The position numbers and the translations under genes were made by a program. From the NCBI GenBank assembly GCA_006226375.1, contig SBHC01000028.1, positions 57,543-121,542 on the forward strand: a stretch of 64,000 nucleotides of DNA, read 5' to 3'. Position 1 is the first letter of the stretch; the number at the start of each line of letters is the position of its first letter. Shown piece after piece: positions 53,530-63,385 of the stretch. Below the pieces are notes generated by a model, which searched no databases, was not told the origin of the DNA, and worked only from the letters and a program-made list of their open reading frames with translations. This DNA comes from Deltaproteobacteria bacterium. GTDB taxonomy: Bacteria; Myxococcota_C; UBA6777.

Positions 53530-54517
53530 TCCAATCCTCCAAGCAACCAAGCGTTTTTTCCACAACAAACTCCAAAGACAAAGTGAGCTGCCGTTGAGCG
53601 CAAAGACCAGGAAACCTCGTTCTGGCCCGAAACCCAAGCACAACGAAGCCCTCGCAGAGTTGGTCCAATATGCAGCGTTGGACGTAAGAGAGCTTGGAAG
53701 ACTGCACCAAACGCTCTGGGAATCTCATACTCACCACGCCAAACAATGTGTGCTTGAAGCTCTTGAACGAACATCAAGTCGAAACCGTTGCGTGGTAGTG
53801 GGAGCTGGGCCTTGCTACGACATCCCTTTGATGGAGTTGGCCCAACACTTTGAAGTCGTTGAGTTGGTTGACCTGAACCCTGCTTCGATGGAGCAAGCCG
53901 TTCTGGCTCTACCCGACGACCTTGCGTCCAAAGTGGTCTGTCGGTTTGCTGAGGTCACGCACTCACTCCCCAAGGTCCTTCATGCCATTAAGCAAGAGAT
54001 GATCAGGGCGGGGACTCGGTCGAAGCGAGCAGCCAACAAAGCCATCACCCTCTTGAAAAAAGCACAACCTGGACATGGCGAATGGTCCAACATCAAAGGT
54101 GATCTACTTATCTCCGACATGATCTTAAGCCAGCTTCCCACCGCGCTTTGGCTCATCGATGATTGGTACGAGTCGCTGTTTGGCACGTCCATCATGGAGC
54201 AGCCGGGCTGGGCCGAGGCCATGGGCATGTTCAAAGAAAAACTCCAAAACGCCCACATCAACGGTCTCTTTCAACATGCCAACGCGACCCTTTGCTTGCT
54301 CACAGACTTTGGCGTCGCTTCCTCTGAAGAAGATTGCACCCTCGAAGCCATCGCCGCCCAATCACGGATCACGCTGGCAGGCTCGACCCTGGAGACCCTG
54401 TACCAGCGGCAAGAACAAGCTTCCTTTTCGCGTTCCTGGACCTGGCACCGCGATGACTCACCTCCCAAATACAGCCCTGTCTGGGGAATGGTCTTCACTC
54501 CTGAAGCAAGCATCTAG
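53447..54517 (+). CDS. Putative SAM-dependent methyltransferase-like protein
   Basis: A 356-residue protein. A Rossmann signature V-V-V-G-A-G-P-C-Y-D-I-P at about 116-127 and an acidic E-L-V-D-L-N-P at about 140 match methyltransferase motifs I and II; D-L-L-I-S-D-M-I-L-S-Q-L-P near 225 fits motif IV. The N-terminal 60 residues are basic and Pro-rich. The GTG start at 53447 overlaps the anti-sigma gene by 83 bases; later in-frame starts (for example TTG 53594) would avoid the overlap but cut the protein before the core only slightly. The methyl acceptor is unknown. Translational coupling with the anti-sigma gene is possible. Confidence 0.65.
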   Translation: MQNINVGVEDFQAPTQPRLPPLPSPLLDPILQATKRFFHNKLQRQSELPLSAKTRKPRSGPKPKHNEALAELVQYAALDVRELGRLHQTLWESHTHHAKQCVLEALERTSSRNRCVVVGAGPCYDIPLMELAQHFEVVELVDLNPASMEQAVLALPDDLASKVVCRFAEVTHSLPKVLHAIKQEMIRAGTRSKRAANKAITLLKKAQPGHGEWSNIKGDLLISDMILSQLPTALWLIDDWYESLFGTSIMEQPGWAEAMGMFKEKLQNAHINGLFQHANATLCLLTDFGVASSEEDCTLEAIAAQSRITLAGSTLETLYQRQEQASFSRSWTWHRDDSPPKYSPVWGMVFTPEASI

Positions 54518-54529
54518 CCCCTTCCCTGT

Positions 54530-55084
54530 TCATGCTCCTGGCCAATTCCCATTGAGATACGCGACAACAAGCCCTGCATGCGAAAGGGGTTTTTGAAGGT
54601 TGTTGACGTCGGTGTTGGTTTCGTAATCCAGGAAGACAAACGACTCGCCCTCTTCTGATCTGCTCTTAAGCTCGTCCAACAAGTCTGAGACACAATTCTC
54701 CAGCATCCATCGATAGGTTGGAAGGTACAGCATATACCGGGCCTCTCCGTAAGGCAGGAGAGTCTCTCCCTCCACCCCTTTTCTGTGGCCCAACACTTGT
54801 CCAAAACGTCGGACGGTTCGCTTCAGCCCCTTCATGTTGGTGATCATGAATTTGGAAACATCAACATCTTCAGACTCAAACACTTTGAGTCCTTGCCACA
54901 TCCCCTCCACCGACTCCGTTGTAGCATTGGAAAAAGGGACTGGGATGTTTCCGTGGGGATAAAAAGGGCTGAACTTCACCCAGGGTTCGGAAGCTTTTGA
55001 GGTTAAGTCCAAGACCGTCGCACCTGGAAAGTGCTTCTCCAAAGAGGCGGGCTGCCTGCTCTTGTGGGAAACATGGAAACTCAT
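54530..55084 (-). CDS. Conserved hypothetical protein (DUF6939-like)
   Basis: A 184-residue soluble protein. The central block F-S-P-F-Y-P-H-G-N-I-P-V-P followed by S-V-E-G-M-W-Q-G-L-K-V-F is a pattern I recall from a conserved bacterial and plant family of unknown function (probably DUF6939); the family name is from memory. No catalytic motif can be named. ATG 55084 is separated from the stop codon of the PBP gene by a single base, so translation is almost certainly coupled to it. It is the last gene of the minus-strand operon and converges on the methyltransferase-like gene with 12 bases between stops. Confidence 0.7.
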   Translation of the reverse strand: MSFHVSHKSRQPASLEKHFPGATVLDLTSKASEPWVKFSPFYPHGNIPVPFSNATTESVEGMWQGLKVFESEDVDVSKFMITNMKGLKRTVRRFGQVLGHRKGVEGETLLPYGEARYMLYLPTYRWMLENCVSDLLDELKSRSEEGESFVFLDYETNTDVNNLQKPLSHAGLVVAYLNGNWPGA

Positions 55085-55085
55085 C

Positions 55086-58000
55086 TTAATCCTGCCGCTC
55101 AGTCACAATTCGTGGTGGCGAAGGAAGAGCCGACGGACGCACCCGAGGTTTTGGCTTTTCAGGCTGGCTGTTCGTGTTGGTAGAGCTGTTGGAATTGTTC
55201 GAATTGCCCACGGCGCTGTTGTTGTTTTGACTTGGCTTGGAACCGTTTGGGTTGGAGTTGGACAAGGTTGAGTTGTTGAGCAGACTCGGCTTAATTTGAA
55301 GTGCAGAGGGTGCCAACGTTGGGTTGTTGGAATTGGAGCCAAGAACCTTCAAGGTGGTGTTGCTGTTGGTTGGATTGGAAGCACCAGTTGACAAGACTGT
55401 TCCAGAAGGCTCAGCCGCAGCGATGGTTGGAGAGGCAAGAGCAGGGTCAGTCTCCTTGGGGGGTTGCTCCACCCGATCTTCCCACGTTTTCCAATGGCTT
55501 AACAAGGTAAACAAGACAAGACAGGCCCTGGATGACGAGAGGGTCCACCGTTCGTGGGTTTTGTGGAAGGCGCTGGAGGAATCTCTGTACTTCTCCAGTT
55601 TCTGTCGATACAAAGCCTTCATCTTCTTGTATTCGACCAGCTTCTTCTTGCGGATGAATCGCTCCGCCGCCGCTTTCCGAATCCAACGTTTTTGAGAAGC
55701 GATGGTGTCCGTGAGCTTCTTGCTCCAATGGAAATAGCGTCGGACGTTCCTGCGCTCGGTCCGATTCTTGGGCTTTCGCAATTCTCCGCTGGATTGCATC
55801 AAGTTTCTCAGCCGCTTTCGATACATCTCTTTGTATCGTTTGTACTTACGCTCGTAACGCTTGAGACGCTGAGCGCGGCGACGATACACACGATCACGGA
55901 TTCGCGCTCGCCGGGCTCGTCTCTTCGCGGCGATGGCTTTTTTGTACGCCGCTTTGTAGGCTTTTCGAAGCTTGTGAAACACCTTCCCAGTTTGTCGGGC
56001 TTCGTTGATGATCTGTTCCAGAGCTGCGGCTTTCCCCTGATGACGGACAGCATACTTCCTGTAACGTCGAGCTTTCCGGGTACCTGGTGAAGAAGCCTCG
56101 TATTTGATCAGCCATTGTTGGTAGCGCTTCTTGTGGAAATCGCGTCGTCGAATCAACGACCGCCGGATTCGAAAGGTTTTCAGAATGCTATTGGTAGGTG
56201 TGGAAAGAGTAACGGCCCCGGCCCGATGTCCAACAAAGCCAACACAGCTGATCCCTCGGGTCTTTTGCACAGTGCCCGTCTTGGCCCCGCTCTTCGCAAG
56301 GACAGCTTCGCCGTGCTGTTTTTTTAGGTACGCTCCCGCCCACTTGGCCGTACCTTTCGTTAGAACTGCGTTCATCGCCTTTCGGAGACCGTCGAGAGCT
56401 GTGGTGGAGACTGTGGCTTTTTGCACCGCCTCATCTGCATGGTAAAGAGTGCTTCCTCCTCGAACGACCTTTTGTAGGAAATTCGACCTGCGGTTCTTCC
56501 CTGACGTAACAAAACTACCGATGGACGCAACTTGGTGGGTCTGGGTATCATTGACGCCCAAAGTGAGAGTCATAACGGGCTTGAGGTTGTTGAGCTTGCG
56601 GTCGTACCCACCGATAGTTTCGGCCAGATGAATCAAGTACCGAAGTCCCATCTCCATCCGAAGCTCCCGCGCCCAGGACAAGATCTCAAGGGTCAACTCT
56701 CCCGTCTGGTAACGTTTGGTGAAGGTCTCTTTTTGCTTAAGAAACGCGTCCTTCACCTTTGGGTCCAGGGTGGCAACATCATCCGACATATCGAGGGCCA
56801 GGAGGTCTGTCAGTTTCTCTTTTTTGATCTCCTGATTGCCGAGTAGCTCTCGGATGGTCGCAGCCTTGGCTGCTTCAAAGGCTGCTTGCTGACGAAGGTT
56901 CCGAAGGTAGTTTTTGTATCCAAAGTTACGAATCAGAGAGCGACGTAGCTTGTTGGGACTCTCAAGCAATGCACCCACTAGCTTCTCGGCTTCCTCAGGC
57001 TTCTTCTTGAGCTTGTCAACGTACAACTGCTGGAGGCCGAACTTAAGGGCTTCCATCCAACGGATTGGAGAAGCCAGCCAGGTCCATCGAAGAGAAAAGA
57101 ACACAAAGCCAACATTGGCTGAGATTTGGAGCGCCTCCACCTTCTTCACGTAGGGCGGCATCGAGTGACTGTTGCGAACCACATGCCCTTTCATTGACGC
57201 AGTGGGGTGGTAAAAGAATCGCCGACGATGCCCGCCGTAGCGCCCTTTGTTAAGCAGGGGAAGCTCATCGGGCCAGGAGTCACCCACCATCAGCGTGATG
57301 ACCTTAAACATGGAACCGACAACAGGCTTGCGCGCCAGCGCCATATCGACATTGCCGTCACCACCATATTGAGCGACCACGCGACCGTTCCGTGAATCAA
57401 TCAGCGAAAAGGACAGCTGAAGTTCGTCAAGCTGCTCTCGGTACGACTCAACCTTTTCTTTGATCACGTCGAGGAGGCCGGGTTTTCCGTCTTGCCCCAC
57501 CATGAGTTTGCGGTCGTAATGAAGATAGATTTGGGACCCAAGCTTCCAGTCTTTGAGGTAGTCAGGCGCCATCTTCTCCACCCAGTTGCGGAGGTGAAGG
57601 TCATGGTTTTTCCACTCGCGAGAGATGGCCTTGAGCTTCCCCATCCCATTCTTAAAGATGGGTAGTCCTTTGGGAACTTTGATACCTCGGCTGCGCAATC
57701 TCCCCTTAATCTGCTTGATTCGCTTGCGCCAGGTGTCATACACCTTCTGACGGCGGGCGTTTTGGCATTTCCCCTTGCGACATTTTTCAAGATACCAAGG
57801 GTTTAATCGACCGGGGTTCGGCAGAGATGCAACAGCAATCACCGCTTGGTTCCATGTCAACTTGGGGGGCTCGTCCTGGCCAAAGAAGTACAGGCCCAGA
57901 CGATGAAGTCCGTAGTTGGCACCTGTCCCCGCCCAAATGATGGACTGGTAGAACGCCATCATCTCTTCGGGGGAAAGATTTTGGCAGAGAATATAGGAGC

Positions 58001-59018
58001 GGGGCATTTCATCGAACAACTTTTGTCGCACTGTGCTAAGAAGACCAAGCCCTTGACGACGTTGTCCAAAGTCCAAGAAGTTCTTCGCAGCTTGCAGTGC
58101 AGGAGTACTCCCACCCACCTTTCGTCGCTGCTTGATCATATAGTAAGGAACGCGCAAAAACGCTTCAATCGAGAAGGGTTCACACTTGAGCTTTTCGCCG
58201 TCGGGCAAGTACTTCCACCACCAAGCCGGTTGTTGCACTCGCCCCTCTGCAATGCCAATGACCTGACTCACCTTCCACTTAAGAATTTGCGGGTCGTTGT
58301 AGTGCCGGCTCCAATCACTCTCCGTTTTTTGGAAAAGCCCAAGGTATCGACGGTGACGATCAAACAAACTCGTGAGTTGGATGGAGCGAAGGACTTTGGT
58401 ACGTTTTTCGACGGTAGCCCGCTTGTCCAGGGTGACATAGTTCCGGTACCACCAGTAGATGCCCCCAAGAAAGTTGAACAACATCATGACCAGAATACCG
58501 AACCCCACCACCAAAAAGGCCGGCAGACGAGGCAACCATCGTTCCGCAAATCCTTGTTTGACCCTGTTGTCCATCTCAGCAGAGATAAGACCGCTGATCA
58601 AAATGGAGAACAAGCTGAAAAGGACGCTTCCGCTGGCCAAGAGGATCTCAGCGGTTTGGTACCAAATGCCTTTGGGAATCCCTAGAAAATAGAGCAGGAA
58701 CATAAAGCCCGCGACTGCGATGCCAATGAGCGCTCTGTGTTTGTGGATCTGAGGCTCGTAACGAGTGTCGTGAATGCTCTCGCGAATCCCATCACGAATC
58801 AGCATCCCCAGCCAGAGAAGGCAAATCGCTTCAAAGGCCAGAACGGCAGCAAACGCCATGGCCGATTCTCTCGGGAATCCAAGGAGGGAAAAAAGCCCAA
58901 ACGAACCCCCTCCCACCACACCCATACCGATGATGGCGAGGAACAAGATTCGACTCTTCCAAAAACCAGGTCGCTTTTCTTGCGTAGTATCGCTTGGCTG
59001 CTTGTTTTGATTCGTCAC
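55086..59018 (-). CDS. Class A penicillin-binding protein-like, with multi-pass N-terminus and long basic C-terminal extension
   Basis: A 1310-residue protein. About five membrane helices occupy residues 20-205, where normal class A PBPs have one. A GT51 glycosyltransferase-like part follows (A-E-G-R with Glu258; G-G-S-T-P-A-L-Q-A-A-K-N at about 320; L-S-P-E-E-M-M-A-F-Y with Y-F-F-G at about 370-420). The transpeptidase has S569-M-F-K572, S633-A-N635 and K913-T-G-T916, all three active-site motifs. A very basic Arg/Lys/Tyr-rich segment of about 250 residues, a late hydrophobic stretch and an Asn/Ser-rich tail complete it. Expected role: peptidoglycan polymerisation and cross-linking. GTG 59018 is favoured by AGAGAG upstream; TTG 59093 and ATG 59069 are alternatives. 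Confidence 0.8.
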   Translation of the reverse strand: MTNQNKQPSDTTQEKRPGFWKSRILFLAIIGMGVVGGGSFGLFSLLGFPRESAMAFAAVLAFEAICLLWLGMLIRDGIRESIHDTRYEPQIHKHRALIGIAVAGFMFLLYFLGIPKGIWYQTAEILLASGSVLFSLFSILISGLISAEMDNRVKQGFAERWLPRLPAFLVVGFGILVMMLFNFLGGIYWWYRNYVTLDKRATVEKRTKVLRSIQLTSLFDRHRRYLGLFQKTESDWSRHYNDPQILKWKVSQVIGIAEGRVQQPAWWWKYLPDGEKLKCEPFSIEAFLRVPYYMIKQRRKVGGSTPALQAAKNFLDFGQRRQGLGLLSTVRQKLFDEMPRSYILCQNLSPEEMMAFYQSIIWAGTGANYGLHRLGLYFFGQDEPPKLTWNQAVIAVASLPNPGRLNPWYLEKCRKGKCQNARRQKVYDTWRKRIKQIKGRLRSRGIKVPKGLPIFKNGMGKLKAISREWKNHDLHLRNWVEKMAPDYLKDWKLGSQIYLHYDRKLMVGQDGKPGLLDVIKEKVESYREQLDELQLSFSLIDSRNGRVVAQYGGDGNVDMALARKPVVGSMFKVITLMVGDSWPDELPLLNKGRYGGHRRRFFYHPTASMKGHVVRNSHSMPPYVKKVEALQISANVGFVFFSLRWTWLASPIRWMEALKFGLQQLYVDKLKKKPEEAEKLVGALLESPNKLRRSLIRNFGYKNYLRNLRQQAAFEAAKAATIRELLGNQEIKKEKLTDLLALDMSDDVATLDPKVKDAFLKQKETFTKRYQTGELTLEILSWARELRMEMGLRYLIHLAETIGGYDRKLNNLKPVMTLTLGVNDTQTHQVASIGSFVTSGKNRRSNFLQKVVRGGSTLYHADEAVQKATVSTTALDGLRKAMNAVLTKGTAKWAGAYLKKQHGEAVLAKSGAKTGTVQKTRGISCVGFVGHRAGAVTLSTPTNSILKTFRIRRSLIRRRDFHKKRYQQWLIKYEASSPGTRKARRYRKYAVRHQGKAAALEQIINEARQTGKVFHKLRKAYKAAYKKAIAAKRRARRARIRDRVYRRRAQRLKRYERKYKRYKEMYRKRLRNLMQSSGELRKPKNRTERRNVRRYFHWSKKLTDTIASQKRWIRKAAAERFIRKKKLVEYKKMKALYRQKLEKYRDSSSAFHKTHERWTLSSSRACLVLFTLLSHWKTWEDRVEQPPKETDPALASPTIAAAEPSGTVLSTGASNPTNSNTTLKVLGSNSNNPTLAPSALQIKPSLLNNSTLSNSNPNGSKPSQNNNSAVGNSNNSNSSTNTNSQPEKPKPRVRPSALPSPPRIVTERQD

Positions 59019-59179
59019 GTACACCGCTCTCTTTTGATACGAAATCCCAAACCATTTCCCAGGTATCATGGTAGGAGAGACAGACAAAAGCAAGAAATCG
59101 CATGCCGTCTCTGCTCCCCTCTAGACTCCTGGAACCAACATCTGATTGCATCGGAACTGCGGGCCAATCTACCGCCAAA

Positions 59180-62100
59180 TTAGGGTCGGGTTTCTGGGAA
59201 AGAGCTGCCGGAAGGAGGGATCGGTCTGGAAGTCGCTCGGGACGCGGCCCTTGAGGATGGTTGGTTGTCTTTCTTGGTAGAGACCCGCTGAAGAAATGCT
59301 CGTCTCTTGGGTGGCGCACCCTGGTTCACCGCCGGACGGGCATCCGGAAAGGCTTTGACGGGAGCCAAACGCAACGTCGGAAGCTTGGGCGGCTGGGTAG
59401 CCCCCTTACGCAAAGTTTTTGGCAGCAAGGGCTTCTTCCTCGCCCGAACCTTCGTAGGAGGGACGACCTTGGTATGGGAAGCAGCGGTTTCCTCAACTCC
59501 AAACATTCGGAGGCACAAGTAGCGCCGGCTCCGTCGGACCGCTTGAATCTCCAGTGTCACCCGAACCGGGCTATGATGCTCTTCGGGAGGCAGCGAGATA
59601 TGGAAGAAGCGTGTTTTGATGTCTTTGAGGGTTTTCCCCTCGTATGCCAGCTTACCGTTGAGCAACACTCGAACCCGCACAGCGTTGTGAAAAGCAGAAA
59701 CAGGCCGTCCCATCGTTGTGTATTCACCGACAATGGCAGTCCCGACAGTAACCTCTTGGAATTGGACGACAACCTTGGCATGTCGCCTGGGGTCAGTCCA
59801 GATACACTCTCGCTCATCCCAAGAATCCAGATAGGTTTGTATGATCGGGCGACGCTTGTGAATCTGATACACTCGGCACTGCCACATGTTCTTTTTCATC
59901 CGACACGAATAGGTTCGGCGTCGAGTCTCCTCATGGATTTTGGCGAAGTTGAGTTCATCGGCAAAGCGGACATTCACATGCTTCACCAGTTTTCGTTGCT
60001 TGGGGTGGACCTCGCTAGCGTTGGGTCTCCAGACCACCAAGGCGACCAACAAGGGCAAGCCTAGAACAAGCAACACAATGAACAGAACATGCAGCAGGGG
60101 CTGGATGCGCCTCTCCAGGAACCAAAGGGTTTCCCATCCATCACGCAACATCGAGGAAGCGCTTGTCCAGCGTCGAAAGAGAGGTCCAGACACAAACAAG
60201 AGGAGAATGAACAACCCCCCCAAACTGGAAGCGACGGCTCCCATCCATTCAGCCCAGCCTCGCTTAAAGCGGAACTCATACCGACCTGGGTCAAGCTTCA
60301 CTCTCATGATCGAGAAGTTGTCGAGGTTGGGATAGGTAAAGGAGTTCAAGGAAATCGGTATGCCATTTCGAGTCACCGACCACCGAGGAAAGTAGGACAC
60401 ATGCAGATGCAAGTGGCCGCTTGCCCGCTTGCCAGCGTCCAAAACAATTTTCTCTCGCTCCATTGAAACAAGCCGGACTGGGCCTGTCCCCCGTGAGATG
60501 CTAAACGGTAGAGGATTCCAATCTCGGAACTCGTACAAGTAGAGTTTGTGAAATTGTTTCCTGAACTTCAACGCTCGGTGGTACCGACGTGACCGGGTCA
60601 CAACAAAGCGCACATTTAAAGAACGAAACACACGACTGTCTGGGGTTTCGGTTTTGTATTTGAATACAATTGCAGGGGTTGACCCCACCTTGTAAGTCGG
60701 GACATTCAACTTGATGTCGAGATCATGCAGCCAGTGACTGTTGCGATGCTCCCAAATGGCGACCCGATAGAACCCGTTGAGCTTGGGCTTGTTCTTCTGA
60801 AACCAGTTCCTTAGAAGCAGCTTGGATACATAAAAGGGGTCTTTCTCGTAGGTTTTGTAGTCTTTTTGAATCCGAATGAAATGTCGCATTTTTACCTGGT
60901 GCAACAAGGGCAGCAGCAAGGCGCTCAGTAAACCCGCAATCACCAGGGATTGGAGATACAAACGAACCGTGGGAACATTGTAGGTTGTTCGACCAGGGTT
61001 GTTGGTTTCACGAGTAAGCCATTGGCTCAACAATTGCTCCCGAATCAACTTCAACCCCTCCCACAACAACCAGGCTCCTCCGAGGAAGAGAAAGGGTTTC
61101 CACAAGTAGGCAAATCGGATGAATTGGATGTTCTTAATCGAAGGCAAAAGTTCGGGAAGATGAAGCACTTCCAGAAGCGTCTTCTGGCTGAAGACCAGCA
61201 TCAAGAGGGAGAAGAGTCCCATATAAACCGTGAGAAACTTCCGCCCCAACAAAAACCGCACCAGACCCAGCAAGCCAATGGCCAACATCCAGACATTGGT
61301 TCCTTTGAGATAGGTCAGGAACAACAACTTCTCGGAGTATTCGTTGATATCCATACCGGGCAACCCATACGATTGGGTCCAGGCTTTGAACGAAAAGAAC
61401 GGAAAGACCCAAATCCCCGCCAACATCCCCCCAACCGCAAAGGCGAGACCCAAGCGAAACATGGGCTGAAACCAGCGATCCGTGGAGCGGCTGATGTACA
61501 ACGCGATGAGCGAAACGGGAAACATGGCCACGAAGTGCACAAGCTGAATGGGATGGGAGAGCAAGGCCAGGCCCATCCACAAACCAAACCAACCAACAGC
61601 AGGCCAGGAGTCTTCCAGGAGAACTTTCGGTAGTTGCCGCAAGGCCAAGAGTCCGAAAGCCACAGACAGTGAAATGGGCCATACGCCAAAGTCGAGGGTA
61701 AACACCCCCCCACCCAACCGAGACGAACCGATGTCAATCCACAGCATGACAACTGCACCGAGTCCAACAAGGGGATGGAACATCCGCCGCGAGAAAGCAT
61801 AAACAGCCCAACCCACCAGCAACCAATGGAGCCAGAAAGCGAGCGAATACGCTTGCGCCATCGTCAGCTTGCCGAAGCCGAGGATGTACACCATGACAAC
61901 CCACAGATCGCCCCCAAAAGGGTACAGGTAATTCACAGGATAACCACCAAACCAGTCGTGGCTCCAACCCCACAAGACACCCTGTGAGAGCAAGTCATGG
62001 TAGAGGCGATGGGCTTTCACATAGTGAACCATGTGATCATGGCTCATTGGCGGAATGCCCTGCAAACCCTTGGGAAGCAACACCCAACAAAACCCAAAAA

Positions 62101-62341
62101 TGACCAAGCCGGCGATGACATCCAAGACCCGAATGCTCCAGACCTTGCCTTCCCAAACCCAGAGCAAGAACCGTTGAAGAAACTCAGGAACGAGGTTGCC
62201 TTCACGACTCTCCACCCACAAACAAACCAGACCGGCGGCCAACATAGCCCCGCCCAACCAAGCTTGCGGCCCGGAAAAGGTAAGCAACACACCACCAACA
62301 ATCGAGGAAGCCAGCAAAGCGACCAATCGCAAGGCAAACAT
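59180..62341 (-). CDS. Giant polytopic membrane protein, GT-C-like, with C-terminal Ser/Arg/Pro tail
   Basis: A 1053-residue protein. About 12 membrane helices lie in residues 1-480. The loop S-H-D-H-M-V-H-Y near 100 and W-S-H-D-W-F-G-G-Y-P near 125 are typical of GT-C/YfhO-like enzymes, which transfer sugars from polyprenyl carriers outside the inner membrane. A beta-rich soluble domain (about 500-700), further helices (about 700-770) and a second soluble domain follow, ending in a tail of Ser/Arg/Ala/Thr/Pro. The overall plan resembles the protein at 22182-24473. It lies 33 bases after the BpsA-like gene and 161 bases before the PBP gene in one apparent operon. Substrate unknown. Confidence 0.68.
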   Translation of the reverse strand: MFALRLVALLASSIVGGVLLTFSGPQAWLGGAMLAAGLVCLWVESREGNLVPEFLQRFLLWVWEGKVWSIRVLDVIAGLVIFGFCWVLLPKGLQGIPPMSHDHMVHYVKAHRLYHDLLSQGVLWGWSHDWFGGYPVNYLYPFGGDLWVVMVYILGFGKLTMAQAYSLAFWLHWLLVGWAVYAFSRRMFHPLVGLGAVVMLWIDIGSSRLGGGVFTLDFGVWPISLSVAFGLLALRQLPKVLLEDSWPAVGWFGLWMGLALLSHPIQLVHFVAMFPVSLIALYISRSTDRWFQPMFRLGLAFAVGGMLAGIWVFPFFSFKAWTQSYGLPGMDINEYSEKLLFLTYLKGTNVWMLAIGLLGLVRFLLGRKFLTVYMGLFSLLMLVFSQKTLLEVLHLPELLPSIKNIQFIRFAYLWKPFLFLGGAWLLWEGLKLIREQLLSQWLTRETNNPGRTTYNVPTVRLYLQSLVIAGLLSALLLPLLHQVKMRHFIRIQKDYKTYEKDPFYVSKLLLRNWFQKNKPKLNGFYRVAIWEHRNSHWLHDLDIKLNVPTYKVGSTPAIVFKYKTETPDSRVFRSLNVRFVVTRSRRYHRALKFRKQFHKLYLYEFRDWNPLPFSISRGTGPVRLVSMEREKIVLDAGKRASGHLHLHVSYFPRWSVTRNGIPISLNSFTYPNLDNFSIMRVKLDPGRYEFRFKRGWAEWMGAVASSLGGLFILLLFVSGPLFRRWTSASSMLRDGWETLWFLERRIQPLLHVLFIVLLVLGLPLLVALVVWRPNASEVHPKQRKLVKHVNVRFADELNFAKIHEETRRRTYSCRMKKNMWQCRVYQIHKRRPIIQTYLDSWDERECIWTDPRRHAKVVVQFQEVTVGTAIVGEYTTMGRPVSAFHNAVRVRVLLNGKLAYEGKTLKDIKTRFFHISLPPEEHHSPVRVTLEIQAVRRSRRYLCLRMFGVEETAASHTKVVPPTKVRARKKPLLPKTLRKGATQPPKLPTLRLAPVKAFPDARPAVNQGAPPKRRAFLQRVSTKKDNQPSSRAASRATSRPIPPSGSSFPETRP

Positions 62342-62374
62342 ACCGTCAGCACTCCATCCTACAAGCCAACCTTG

Positions 62375-63385
62375 TTACAATTTCCATATGTTACGAAGTT
62401 TACGCCACCACCCCAAGGCACCTTGTGGGTGCATACGCCGCAACACATAAAGATGGGAACACACATAAGGAAGCGTCTTAAAGTGCTCCACCAACAGCGA
62501 CTCCATCGGGATGGTGTAATGTTGAAGAATCTGCGTAAGCTCTGGGTTGTTCTCTTCGCCCAAGGAGTACAAACTAAAGCGTGGGTGAATGGCGTCCATC
62601 GCGAAGCCAGCCTTCACAAAGTCCTGAAACACTCGGTCCAATTGGCGCTCATCGTATTCAAGGTACAGCGGGCAAAATGACACCATACAATGGACGTGGG
62701 CTTCGGGCCGCAGACAGGCCTCAGCCCACTGAAGGAACAACCAGGCTGGGTACTTCTCCCATGGCGGGTCGTACAACACAATATCAAATTTGCCCCGAAG
62801 GTTCTCGGGTATGGTGTCATTGTCGAGATCATGCTTGTGGCAATGAATCGACTCCCCTTGGTCTTCGAGAAAATCAAGAAGTCGAGTGTCCAGGTCCAGC
62901 ACATGGATCTCACCGTCCCACATGCTTCGCAAAGCCAAAGACACAAGGTCGTCGTCGCCAAGGCACAAGACGCGACTCTCACTTCGGTTCAAATAAGGAA
63001 GGAGAGCCTGGGCACGTCGGAAGGTAGAATCCACCGTACAAAAGAGCTGATCAAACTCCATCGTACCCAAAGGACGGCCGCTTAATCGCTCCTCCCATTC
63101 AGGAAGGACCTTGTGTTTGTCGAGGGGCTCCGACCAGTCCAACCACAACAGTTGATGAGAGAACTCTCGATACAATTCAATGGCCAAGCGGCCTTCCCTG
63201 GCAGACTTGTCGTTCCCTTTGATTTGACCCAGCATCACATCACAGCGCAAGTACAGCTGCTCCACCGACTCCCGAAACATGGACGCGTGGGCATCGGGCC
63301 ACTCCTCGACGAACGAACATGCGAGGTGCTGCAGCAAGGCTTGGGTGTAGGAACGAATGCGTTGACGAGATGTCGGAATGTTCAT
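62375..63385 (-). CDS. BpsA-like (branched polyamine synthase) methyltransferase-fold protein
   Basis: A 336-residue protein. The C-terminal part resembles N4-bis(aminopropyl)spermidine synthase (BpsA, formerly DUF43): R-V-L-C-L-G-D-D-D-L-V-S-L-A-L at about 138-152, H-V-L-D-L-D-T-R-L-L-D-F-L at about 160-172, and D-I-V-L-Y-D-P-P-W at about 201-209. In BpsA G-D-D-D and D-P-P-Y bind the aminopropyl donor and amine; here Tyr is replaced by Trp. The N-terminal about 100 residues are helical and not recognised. It may transfer an aminopropyl or methyl group; the substrate is uncertain. It is the first gene of the minus-strand operon ending at 54530. Confidence 0.7.
   Translation of the reverse strand: MNIPTSRQRIRSYTQALLQHLACSFVEEWPDAHASMFRESVEQLYLRCDVMLGQIKGNDKSAREGRLAIELYREFSHQLLWLDWSEPLDKHKVLPEWEERLSGRPLGTMEFDQLFCTVDSTFRRAQALLPYLNRSESRVLCLGDDDLVSLALRSMWDGEIHVLDLDTRLLDFLEDQGESIHCHKHDLDNDTIPENLRGKFDIVLYDPPWEKYPAWLFLQWAEACLRPEAHVHCMVSFCPLYLEYDERQLDRVFQDFVKAGFAMDAIHPRFSLYSLGEENNPELTQILQHYTIPMESLLVEHFKTLPYVCSHLYVLRRMHPQGALGWWRKLRNIWKL

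Noticed and set aside
57846..58685. Open frame of 279 codons on the plus strand
   Set aside because: Antisense to the PBP gene, whose GT51 motifs lie in the same stretch.
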